A stretch of DNA of 64,000 nucleotides. Origin: Adenanthera pavonina. Taxonomy: Eukaryota; Streptophyta; Magnoliopsida; Fabales; Fabaceae. The translations under genes and the position numbers were made by a program. Under the pieces are notes generated by a model that worked only from the letters and a program-made list of their open reading frames with translations, searched no databases and had not been told where the DNA came from. Where the stretch lies: the NCBI GenBank assembly GCA_026686845.1, contig JAIVEN010000001.1:36820001-36884000 (forward strand), given 5' to 3'. Positions 9,279 through 20,094 of the stretch are shown piece after piece (positions within the stretch are counted from its first letter, which is position 1; every line of letters begins with the position of its first letter).

Positions 9279-11444
9279 ATGGCGAGAGTAAAGATCCCTG
9301 GAGCAGGAGAAGCTGGAACTCGGCCAAAAAGAACGATCAAATCTCAATATGCTACAAAGGAAGGAGAGAAATCCAAGAGAAAGGCCGAACCCAGTAAAGC
9401 TACCCCTTCTAAAAGCCAGAAATCATCATCCAAGGCAGATTCACAGAAAACTAGACCTTCCTCATCAAAAACTGCGGTCCCTTCGGCTGATACTGCTACT
9501 GTGGCTTCCTCCTCTTCTACACAATCTGGAGAATTTGAGCTTACTACACTGCCACTTTGAAGCACTCCTGAGATTCAAGAAGAGCTTTCTGCCAAGTTTT
9601 CAAGCAAAAAGGTAATCAAGCCTCACTGTGTAAATATGGAGCAATTTTTGATATCCAACAACTTTAATGATGCATTATGGTTGATAAGATACAAAAACCT
9701 GTTAGAAATTGCTGAAAAATATGATGATGAAGTAGTGAAGACTTGGTATGCCTCTCTTCAATATAACAGCAAGAAAAAGAAATGGGAGGTCACTTTGAGA
9801 TCAAGGACCATCTGGCTTGCTGATGAAACAATCAATGAAGTGCTGGAAATCCCAGGACAAGATGGGTTGAAAATTGACATCACAGCCTCTGGATATATGG
9901 ATGAGGCAAGCACAGCTGATGAAGAAGGTGGATCCTTTCTGAACTACAAAGAGAGCACCATCTTGGACACCTTATTCAGGAGAAGGGAGAACAGGCCAAC
10001 AATAAATCTGTTAAAGCCCACAGACCTAAGTGTACAAGTCAGGATCCTGCACTATATAGTATCCAGGATCATATTCTACAAGGGTGGCAGCTTCAATTTG
10101 ATAACAAGGGCAGAGGCTCATGTGATGACTGCTATCATACGTGGGAAGCTGATTAACATGGGTCATATCATCCTCCAGAGAATGATAAAGGCAAGGGATC
10201 AGAGGAAGGATTCCATACTCCCCTATGCTGCAATTATTTCAAGAATCCTGCAGCATGCTAGAATTCAACACATTGAAAAGGGGAAAGGAAAACTTACTGA
10301 GGCATTCAAAGAGGAGGAACTGCAAAGGATGGGCATTGAAAGAGATGAAGGATGATGGGTTGGAAAGGGAGCAGGGAAATCTGAAGACTTGTTCTTTGTT
10401 GCTGATGCATCCCTCCAACAAGAAGGAACTTCCGAGGCCCCTGGCAAATCTGTACCTCAGCCTTCTCAGCCAATCCCATCTCCCTCCAGGCCTACTCATC
10501 CTCCTTCCACTCCCTCCTCACGGGCCAAGCCAACAAAGGTCACTGAGTTGTTTGACAGTCTATCAACACTCATTTTCAGCATAAGAGATGAGCAAAATGC
10601 CAAATTTGCTCATCTACAAAATCAGATCCATCAGTTGGCTGTAAATATGAAGGTGGTGGCTGATGCCTATGAAGAGATAAGAAATGCAATTCCTACCACT
10701 TCAGCTCCACCTCAGCCTGGTGTCCCTGAGCCTACTCTGTCTCCATCCCCTGTGCCTCCAAGTCCCTTCGAGATTGCCTCCTCTGACCATGATGATGATG
10801 ATATAGATGGTGCTGGTGTAATGAGAACACCAAGTCCTGGTCCACCCTTGGACTATGGATTGGGAGAAGAAGGACTCCAAGATATAAGCCCTCATGAGCC
10901 CATGCAAGAAGATGCTCAGGAATCAATTCTGTCAACTCAAGAATCTGAGCAAGTTGAAAGACTAGTTGCAGCCATTTCATGCTCCTCTATGAAAGAAGAT
11001 GTGAGCACTCAAGAAAGGAGCCTTGTACCTGTTGTTGACTATGTTACCATTGCTCACAATGCTCTACTGGAAGCTCAGAGGAGAAGGCTAGAAGAAATGT
11101 TTCCTCCTGCTAAACCAGCTTCCTCTTCTCTAGCTGCCTATGGTCTTACAGAGGAACAAAGAGCTCAACTGGCTCTTTCCAGACAGGCAATGCAAGAGCT
11201 GCTGGAAATCTCTGACGAGGAAACAAGCACTGAGCCCCCAGCTAAACCTGAAATCCTTTTTGCTCCTGTGCCCCTTCGTGCTATTCCTGTCTCTCAGATC
11301 CCTCCTCCAGCTGATTTTATTGGCCTTCCTGATGATGTCAAAAAGGGGGAGAAGTCTTGGCAAACTGGAAAGCCTGCTGCTGAGCAATCTGGGAAAGGAA
11401 AAGGGAAATCCTACAGCAAGAAGACCAAGTCCAAGAAGAAATGA
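9279..11444 (+). pseudogene. ORF3 of copy A: accessory protein, plant-transposon-protein-like
   Basis: This is an extra ORF of about 721 codons after pol, of unknown function. The ATG follows the spacer and starts MARVKIPGAG. Residues 1-95 are Lys/Ser/Pro-rich and basic. About residues 120-360 form a globular domain (YDDEVVKTWYASL, then ILHYIVSRIIF...SFNLITRAEAHVM), resembling the 'putative plant transposon protein' domain found in many plant LTR elements; this is from memory of the family. After it come a Pro-rich linker, a helical segment (about 430-465), an acidic DHDDDDIDG patch and a Lys-rich tail (SYSKKTKSKKK) like a nuclear localisation signal. I see no membrane segment, so an envelope role is not supported. 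In-frame TGA codons are at 9558 and 10353. Homologues are in copies B, C and D; copy E lacks it. Confidence 0.8.
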
Positions 11445-11720
11445 TTGGAGATTAGGCTTAAGTGCTCTTGTTGTACTTTGTACTGTGTATTTGTGTTTTG
11501 AATTTGTTGTTTGAACTGGATTTGATGTTTGAACTTTGCTTAATTTGTTTCTGTACAAGCAACTCTTGATTAAATGAATGGATCCCTTTGTTGCAATATT
11601 TTGTGCCTTAAATCTGTTGTTTTGATATCTTATGCATATGTTGAGGGGGAGCTTGTGAAAGCAAACCTAAGTACTAATCTAGTTTGTAAGTTGTTTTGTC
11701 ATCATCAAAAAGGGGGAGAA
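11445..11720 (+). other. 3' untranslated region and polypurine tract of copy A
   Basis: The true polypurine tract is at about 11706-11720 (AAAAAGGGGGAGAA), immediately before the LTR start TGTTGAAACA. It primes plus-strand DNA. A second purine tract, GAGGGGGAGC, lies at 11644-11653 and also exists in copies C and D (as GCTCCCCCT on the plus strand). The rest is noncoding. Confidence 0.85.
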
Positions 11721-13581
11721 TGTTGAAACAAGAGTTTTGATGATTCCAAACCAACATTCAAGAGCTTGGATTGAAGATATCAAAGGAGAGCAAAGCTATT
11801 TCAAGTGAAGATTTTCTGAGTACTTGCTGTTAGATCTTTTGTAGGATCCTTAGTTTTTGTTATGACTGGGTAAAAGATTTTGATTTGAAGAAAAGAAGTT
11901 TTCAAACTTTGATTTTATGTTAAATCTTCAAATATTTGAAAAACACCCACAAACAGACAATGGTTGAAAGTTTAAGCTAAACTGTCAAGTTGGAAATTCG
12001 AACTTTGCCTTTGGAAATTCGAATTTCGAGCTAAAACTGAATAAGTTTGAAGAGATGGCTCTCTGTCAGACGAATTTTGGTTGTTCAAAATTTGAATTTT
12101 CATCTAGTCTGAAAAGAGGCCTTTTGCTAACAGACGAACTTCACACTTTCAAAATTCGAATTTCAAGTAAAATGAAGTTTGTAAAAACCAAAGAAATTCG
12201 TCTAAAACTATGATAAAGTGCATCTGAAATGAAAATGAAATTGAGTTTGATAAATGCTCTCTGACAGACGAATTTTGAACTTCCAACATTCGAATTTTCA
12301 TATAAGTCTGAAAGATGCTTCTTTGCAACAGACGAACTTTGAGTCTTCAAAATTCGAATTTCAAACAAAACAAAACTTGAGAAAATGGAAGAAATTCGTC
12401 TGAAACTATGTTAAAGTTCACCTGAGATCAAGAGTGATTTAAGTTTCAAAACTGCTCTCTGACAGACGAACTTTGAACATTGAAATTCGAATTTCAGAAG
12501 CTAAGTTCTTGAGTCTATTGAAATGAAACATTGACATACGAATGATAAGAACTTGCAAAATTCGAATGATGAAATTAGTCTGAAAAAAGTTTCTATGACA
12601 GACGAATTTCGCCCTTTCAAAATTTGAATTTCGAAGAAAGTAATCTACTGTGTCCCTTTAAACGTTCAATGGACAGACGAATTTTGGGGATCCAAAATTC
12701 GAATTTCGAAGGCACTGTAGAAAATTGAAAATACTGTTCACACTTAACCGAAAAACTTTCTTCTTGAAAATTCGTATGTCACATTGTGAAAATGTTTTGT
12801 AAGTTTCAAAATTCGAATTTCACTTCATGAACAGACGAACTTCGTGCTGTAACGTTGGAAGCTTTAATCTTCGGTTCCTTCAAAATTCGTCTGTTGGCCA
12901 ACCAAAATTTGAATTTCAGTATGTCAGAAACATTAAATGAGGTTGGTAAACAGATAGTTTTTCAGAGTAACCATTGAATAACTTCCCCAACAGATAGATT
13001 TAGTCTCTAATGGATATTTGAGACCTAAATCTATAAATACAACATCATTTGAAGTTGTGGGTAACGAATCAAACTTGTATATACCGAATTTCTGCTGAAT
13101 CTTCTTCTCAAAAGCTTTTACCCTCTTAACTTCTAAACTTGTACTTAAACTTTCATATCCACTCTTTACAAGAGAGTTATTTCATTGTAATCAATCTATT
13201 CTTCATCTGGGAGATAGATTTACTTGTGAGGGGTATTCACAAGGGGATTGGGAAGCACATAGTGAAAGTGCTTGGAAAGTTTGAGAGAGCTCAGAAACAG
13301 AGCATACACATGTACTGCGGCTTTAGCAAGAAGCCCACTGAAATTCTTGCTGTATAGTGGATAAATCTCAAGAGGTGTCTTGGGAACTGGATGTAGGTCA
13401 AGTGAATAGACCGAACCAGGATAAATCACTGACTTCTCATCTCCTTATCTTTACTTTTCACCTTGCTCTGTTTTACGCATTGTTTTCATTATACTGTGAT
13501 ATCTTCACTTACTTCACTTTGTGCAGAAAAATCTCAAACCTCCCAATTCACCCCCCTCTTGGGAAGTCAGCCCTGCTAACA
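11721..13581 (+). repeat. 3' LTR of copy A (complete, 1861 bp)
   Basis: It runs TGTTGAAACA...CTAACA. The upstream part holds eight exact CAGACGAA sites (12067, 12131, 12265, 12329, 12463, 12599, 12674, 12832) interleaved with about nine TTCGAA palindromes. The 198-bp tandem units are 12067-12264 and 12265-12462. The TATA box is at 13032-13039. The right flank is R-family sequence. Confidence 0.94.
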
Positions 13582-14482
13582 AAAATTGCTTCTCACATTT
13601 TATTGGACCAAAAATACTCTTTACCGATTAAATTTACCTGTACCGATTAATACTTTTACTGTAGTTGTTACTTAATCTGTATAAGATTATATCAAATTTA
13701 GTTTTGAACTAAATTCCTTATTTTGACCTCTAAACTTAGTAGTAAGGTTCCACTTCCTGTTCTTTTTACCCATCTAATTTTCTGGAGCACTTAAACCTCT
13801 TTTTCGGATTAAAAATCATTTTTGACCTTTAATTAACATTATAAATTCCTATGAACTCAATTACCTTCTAAACTATATTCTATTGAGTTCGATTGTCGAG
13901 AGCTTCTTTTTGATAGGATTTGCAAAAATTCCAAAATTGCCTTTAACCCGAAGAAAAATTATAATTTTTAATTCTTTTAAGTCTTTTTTATAATTTTCCC
14001 CAAGGACTAACTTGCATAAAATCCTTTATTTTTGATGACCATATTACATGAAATTCTTATTTCTTGATGCAAAACTATACTTTTCTCATTTTCCGTTCTA
14101 ACATGAAAAAATGAACTTTTTACCCTTTTTCATCTTTTTCTATGTCTTTTTTGTTTTCTATTATTCTCTCTACATTTTAAAATATCCTCCGATTTTATCT
14201 TCTATATTACTTAATATCTAGTAAATTTTATGACATTACATATATAACTCGTATCACTTTAGCCCACACTAGAGTATTATAATATTATTCTCTCTTTTTT
14301 TATAAAATGACCATTTTGCCTTTTAAGTCCCTTATTGATACTTTTATGATATTTTTGACCTTAAACATATTTAATTAAATTTACAAGTTTTCCTAAATAT
14401 CATAAATTAATCTAAAACAATTTCATTTTAGTCTCGATATCATTTAGTCAGATAATACATATAGAAAAATAGGGATATTACA
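13582..14482 (-). repeat. R-family LTR, minus-strand fragment (right piece, ends at LTR terminus)
   Basis: The first 60 bases are the reverse complement of 27735-27800 (the 'ggtacaggtaaatttaatcgg' region). The segment ends GGGATATTACA at 14472-14482, the complement of the R start TGTAATATCC. It is AT-rich and noncoding. With 1-588 it forms one R LTR into which copia sequence was inserted, with local loss of R sequence. Confidence 0.65.
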
Positions 14483-14621
14483 CATCTAAAATGTTAACTT
14501 TTAGGAATGTTTAGAGAGGAAAACATTCTCAAAAGTTGAAGTTCAAGAACATTTAAACAATTCCTAAAAGATCTTCAGGAACATTTACAGTAAGAACCAA
14601 TTTGAAAAGGTATAAACACAT
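14483..14621. other. Short unassigned AT-rich interval
   Basis: I see no coding potential and no clear match to neighbouring families. It lies between the R LTR terminus and the poly-T that begins the LINE fragment. Confidence 0.4.
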
Positions 14622-16095
14622 TTTTTTTAGTGAAATGGTTGAATATCATTAAATGATCAAAGAATACAACCCAACACTGCTAAAACAAAAAAGATTAGTG
14701 GGTGATACTTACATAAAAAACAACCTCTCCCAAAAAAATTCATCTATTCCTTGCATTCCAAAGATGCTATCAAATGAGCCCAATTGCAAGCGTCCATTTA
14801 ACATCATAACCATTAAGGTTACTACAAAGCCAACTTTTGAAGGGTTGGCTAAAGAAGGTTTGTTGTGTAGAGAGGGGGAGAATTTTGTTCCAACATTCCT
14901 CAGTTAAGTGCCACATTCTCATAAGACATGATTGATCTCTTCCTTTTCTGTGCTATAAGTTGAACAAGTTTCATTACGTGTTAGATGCCTTATAACACTT
15001 TCCTCATTAGTAAGCAACTAATTGCTAAGAGTAAGCCACAAGAAACCTTACTCTCGATGTATTGTAGGCCACTTCCAAGTGAGCTTCCATTCATTGCCTT
15101 TGTTATTATATTTGTCATATCTTATTGCTTTATAGGCCAAGGAAACTATAAATCTACCATTCCCTATGAAGTGGTTTAAGACTATTGATTGAGGGTTTAG
15201 TACAAGCAATTTGGAGTCTGACCTTAGTGGGGAGTAAGTTTTCAAAAAGTTCCTACTTCCAGCCTCCTTCATTAACAAACTTTGTAATAAGCATTTGTTC
15301 ACATTCCTTACTTATGGCACCTCATATCTTATTTTGAGATGACCTAGCTCACTTAGCCAATTGTCATTCTAGAATTGAAGACCTTGTCCTTTTCCCACTT
15401 TTTATTTTATCTCTAGCATTGTTTCCTCCCATATAGTCATAATACTTCACCAAAGATGAGAGCTTGGCTTCCTTTTCACAATACTTAGATTGGTACCCTG
15501 CTATCCATATTTCCTTTGCAGCACTTGCACCCAAAGTAACCATAGTTTTGAAATTAGTTTGAATGCTAGCTTCATGAGGAAAGCATGGTTTTTCTGTTTT
15601 AAGTTCATGATACTATACCCCTCGCTAGACTTTGGTTGGCATAGTTTCCCTCCAACTTGGCGGATAAATTCCATGCATGATGTCAGAAGAGCCCCAAACA
15701 AAATCTTTTATTAATTTTTCAATTTTAACATAGCATAAGATTGGGATTCTTAAGGCTTGCATAGGGTAGTAAGAGATAGTGATTAGGACTGTATTTGCTA
15801 GTATGATGTGGCCTACAAGCGATAGTGATTTGGCTTTCCATCTTTAGAGCCTCTTCCTTACATATTCAATTAGGTATTCATTGGTGGCCTTTATAACCCT
15901 CAAGTGTAGGATAGGTACTCATAAATACTTACCAAATGCCAAGTATGTTGATAGCCTAGGTATTCACATATAAAAGCTACACTATGGTTTCTTACATTCT
16001 TGGAGAAGAATATAGTTATTTTGGCATTACAAACTATGTGTAAGAACAAAAATCATCAAGCACTTACTTAATAAGGCAAATTTAGGGGTGTAAGG
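14622..16095 (-). pseudogene. LINE (L1-type) fragment: RT C-terminal part
   Basis: Reading right to left on the minus strand, conceptual translation gives broken pieces of the region after the RT core of plant L1-type LINEs. These include a YLGMP-like segment near 15930, a 'WKAKSLSLVGHI' thumb-type segment near 15820, a 'FVWGSS' segment near 15690, and NHAFLMKLAFKLISKLW within 15501-15701. A poly-T at 14622-14629 fits the complement of the 3' poly(A) tail. Many stops and frameshifts are present. The upstream half of the LINE is absent; the R LTR starts at 16096. Confidence 0.75.
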
Positions 16096-16675
16096 TGTAA
16101 TATCCTGAAATTTTTCCAGGTTATTCAAGGCTCAATATTTTAAAATCTATAAGGAATTTACAAAAATGAGTACATGTTATTTAGCATAAAATAGGACAAA
16201 GAGGTCAATTATTTCAGTTGGAAGGAAAAAGAACAAAATGATGATTTTGCCCTTGAAAAGAAAAAAAAAGAAAAAGGAAAAGGAAAAAAAGGAAGGTGGT
16301 GGACGTAGGGGAAATTGAACAAAAGTTTATGAATTTTGGGAAAAATTACATCTAATGACCTGAAAATTTTAAGAATTATAAATATAAAAAATTATAATCA
16401 AAATGAAGCTCTCAATGAGCTAAGTCCAATGAAATATAATATAGAGTTTATTAAGGTTAAAATAATATTTATTGGGTAATTAGGATTTCGTATTGATATT
16501 TTACCCGATAAAAATCAGTTTTTTGGACTGTAGGAAGAGGCGGTATTAATTCAATAAAAATTAATGGGCCTTGCTAAAATACATTTTGGATCAAAATAAT
16601 GATTTTGGAACAAAAGGAATTGTTGGATAATACTGTACCAATTTAATGACAATTTTGGTGAAAATACCTAATCGG

Positions 16676-18771
16676 TGTTAGGTTGGTTAGTCACCCAAGA
16701 GGGGGTTGAATTGAGTGATGTAAGATTTTCGCCCTTTTTGGATCACAACCCAATTTCACCAAATGTGATGCAAAACAGGGATGAACGGAGAGTGAAAAAG
16801 TTAGTGGATGAAATGAACAAATGAAGAATAAGACATAAGGATTTATCCTAGTTCAGCCCATGCACTTGGCTTACGTTCAATCCCCAAGTCACTACTTGAG
16901 ATTTTCCACTATATCCCATAGGTTTGATCCTGGCACCTATGAAGTCTCAGTACATCCTACAAGTTTCAGTAGGCACTTGTGAAGCCACTCTACCCATACC
17001 TTAACAAGATGTGTTATCTCCTTTAGTGATACCCCACACTAAAAATCTACCAAGAAAATAGTAGAGAAGAATGATTTCAGAATTGAAACTCTCTTTTAGA
17101 GTCGATGATAAATTGAAAGCTCACTCTATTGAGGTGGATTTTTCAAAGAATGCTGACACATAAATATTTTACATATATAGATAGAATTTTCGCATAAACT
17201 CTCTTAAGATTGTTACCCATAAGTTCAAATGATATTCTATTTATAGATTTGTTGTGTAACTAGACGTTGGACACAAGATCTATCTGTTAGACACAAGTTC
17301 TAGCTATTATTTTACAAAAAGAGCCATTCAACTACCGCATTAAATCCTTTTGACAGAGGTTATGCGGATAACCTCCTTAAGTTATGCCAATAACAGGTGA
17401 CCATTGGCTCTTAGTTTGAATGTTAGACCTTCATTATGCGGATGACCTAGCTAGGTTATGCAGATAACGTTCATTCCAGAATGACTAAGTTTTGGTTCAA
17501 GAACATTTTCATGAAAGCCTACTTAGTTGTTCGAATAACATCTCACAAACTTGGATACCTTTGAGGATTATTAGAATAACCTCTTAGGATGTTATTCCTT
17601 GTTCAGATAACATTTAATCAGCACAAACTAAGTTTTTGAAATACAATCAGCACAAACTAAGTTTCTAAAAAATATAAGTTATCAAGATAACCTCCCAAGG
17701 TTATGCTGATAACGAATTTAGCAGAAAAAGGTTCAAGAGAACTGTAACATAGGTTATGCGGATAACCTCCCTACGTTATATGGATAACTTGACTAGGTTA
17801 TGTGAATAACGGGTTGCATAGTACTAGTAGCCTTTACTGTTTACTCCCTTATGCCAATAGGGTAGGCTCCTTATCAGGATAATGGCCTAGATAGAACCGA
17901 GGAAATGTTGCACAACTACGTTATGCAGATAACCTCAATCATTTTCATGAAATCGAAGAGAGAATACTTAGAAAGGCACTGAGATTGAGATTTTGTCCCC
18001 AGAACTTCTAAACATTCTGCGCATAAGGTAAACCTTTTCATGAAAACAAAGTAGGAACACTTAAAAACAACCTTGAGATTGAAACTCTCCTCATAACTTT
18101 CAAGCGTTATGCGCATGAGGTAAAACTTTTCATGAAAACAAAGTGAGAACATGAGCCAAACACCAAATTCATTTGTTAGCCATTATTTCTCAATTCTAAC
18201 ATATGCTAACATTATATTTACTTAATCTAGCTCATTTAAAACATATGGTAACAAGATTAAGTAAATTTTCAAAGATTAATCCCACCTCAAGACCTAAGTG
18301 AAAACAAAATATACCTAGTGACTTTGTCTTCAAATGATGAGGTCCACTTCCATTTGGTCATTTCCTTTTTGGCATGTTCCCTTCCGATCTTCAATTCTTT
18401 GACACTTGAATTCTTCACATCTTGGAGCATCATTTTCCTTCTTCTTCTTTGAGTGAGTCATGATATTGATTTTCTTTTCTTTATTCCAATGCTCACTCTT
18501 CCTTCTTAGATAATCCTACATTTAATGTATTATACTTACATGCCAAGTAGTTAGTCCAATTTATATATTCATCTTGTTTTACACAATATAAGAGCATAGT
18601 GGATATATTAGTACATAACATGATATATATATTATAATCATAATTAAATACATGCTAATGCATATTTTACTTCTATAAGGAACGTTATATATGCCAGACA
18701 CATATGATACTTTTGTTTCTTATTTCTCTATATTTGTCATCATCAAAACTTATATTACATTAAACCTAACA
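16676..18771 (-). repeat. 3' LTR of copy E (B class, 2096 bp)
   Basis: It begins TGTTAGGTTGG and ends ...CCTAACA; the reversed PPT (ATCTCCCCTTTTC) follows at 18772. Between about 17350 and 17940 are many GGTTATGCGGATAACC-like palindromic sites. The complement of a TATA box (CTATTTATAG) is at about 17232-17241. Confidence 0.88.
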
Positions 18772-20094
18772 ATCTCCCCTTTTCTTATGATGACAAATCA
18801 TTAGTGAAAAATACACTTAATGAATTTTTGACACATATCATACAGTTCAATTCAGTTATTTCCATATTAAGCACATTACATATTTTTCACACAATTTGTC
18901 CCCCTATTTGACATGAACAAAAAGGTTTGAATAATAACAAGTATTTCTACTCCCCCTATTTGTAAGGTTGTACTAGTAATAACAGATGTTTGGGGTTGTT
19001 TCCATATTAACCACATTGCATATTTTTCACACAACTTCTCCCCCTATTTGACATCAACAAAAAGGTTTGATGAATAAAAAATATTTCTTCTCCCCCTATT
19101 TGTAAGGTTGTACCAGTAAGCACAAATGTTTGGGGTTGTTTCAAGCACATGCTTAAGCACAAGTGGAAATGCAAATCATCATCAAAGCTTATTATGTGCT
19201 ACATGTTCAGATTATGTTGATTTTTACTTATATCAAAATTGATACCAATCATCTTCAAAATTGATACCAATTGTTGGTGATATCAAAATTAATATTAGTT
19301 GTTGCTTTAAACTGTTATGATACCAAATGTTATGATGGTTCTTGTTAAGATGATCATAATATGCACACATCACAAGAGGTATCGAAAAGTTGAAGAGTTG
19401 TTGCTTTCTTCCTTTAGGATCAATGAGAGATTAAGCAACCAAAACTCTTCTTAACAAATAGGGTGAGCTAAAGTATAAGTAATTTGATTTCAGAAAATAC
19501 CCCCCAACCTATGCATTTCATATGAAAAAACCAAGAAAGCATAATACAATAGGTGAGTATGTTCATACAAGAGCCAATGATTGTGGTTATTTTATGCATG
19601 GGCACTATTTGTTAGGTTATGTGGATAAGGTAGGTAAGTTATATTGAAATTGATTTTCACAATACACATATAATGAAGCAAACAAGGTAGGTTATGTGCA
19701 TAAGCTCATGACCTTATCCGAAAATCGAGCTACACAGAGATCAGAATTTCACATAAGCTCTCATTTTCATGAAAAGCCTCATACCTTATTCGAATAACCT
19801 CAAGCACAGAACCTTTAGGCACCAGAAAATCAATTCATTTTCAGTACAAGGCTATGGGTTATGCATATAAGCATATTAGAAGACTAATAGACACTTACAG
19901 ACCAATTTTGTTGTCCCCATAAGCCTTTTCTCTTCATCAAGACTCCATTTCAATGTGTAGTGTACTTCATTTTGTTAGATTTTCACTACTTTAGATGAAG
20001 AAGTACCTGCAAAACAAATTTCTAGATACTTCGATGCTTAAATCAGTATTTTTATCAACTAAATCATAAGTTTAAAAAGGATTTTTGAAAATAC
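18772..20094 (-). other. RNase H-to-LTR interval of copy E with tandem PPT-like duplication
   Basis: The true PPT is reversed at 18772-18785. About 18861-19000 and 19001-19140 are a roughly 140-bp tandem duplication, each unit carrying two TCCCCCTATTTG tracts (purine-rich on the element strand), giving four extra PPT-like tracts. No ORF3 homology is visible. GTTATGNGNATAA-type motifs occur at about 19615-19880. AATTTGTTTTGCAGGTACTT reads on the minus strand at about 20001-20020, just downstream of the pol end, and resembles a splice acceptor. Confidence 0.7.

Larger units (their letters stand above)
1603..13581 (+). mobile_element. Copy A: near-complete Sirevirus-like Ty1/copia retrotransposon with ORF3
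   Basis: The order is 5' LTR, PBS, gag, pol (protease, integrase, RT, RNase H), repeat-rich spacer, ORF3, PPT, 3' LTR. Integrase before RT identifies Ty1/copia. The long LTRs and an extra ORF after pol are typical of the Sirevirus (SIRE/Maximus) lineage. Counting by eye, the LTRs differ at about 18 substitutions (14 transitions) plus one indel over 1769 aligned bases, so the insertion is young. The 5' LTR lacks its first 93 bases and no TSD is recognisable. Gag, pol and ORF3 each keep one reading frame broken only by nonsense codons. It is not autonomous as it stands. Confidence 0.93.

Noticed and set aside
10239..10584. Several overlapping ORFs on both strands within ORF3
   Set aside because: They are shadow frames of the Pro/Ser-rich ORF3 coding sequence.
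9279..11444. ORF3 as an envelope-like gene
   Set aside because: No signal peptide, transmembrane helix or furin-like site is visible; the protein is basic-ended with a Pro-rich linker.
1603..13581. A clean insertion of copy A with TSD
   Set aside because: The first 93 bp of the 5' LTR are absent, the left flank is an inverted LTR, and R sequence on the two sides does not join precisely.
17341..17830. CRISPR-like array of regularly spaced palindromes
   Set aside because: Spacing is irregular, the motif is degenerate, and it lies in a eukaryotic LTR.
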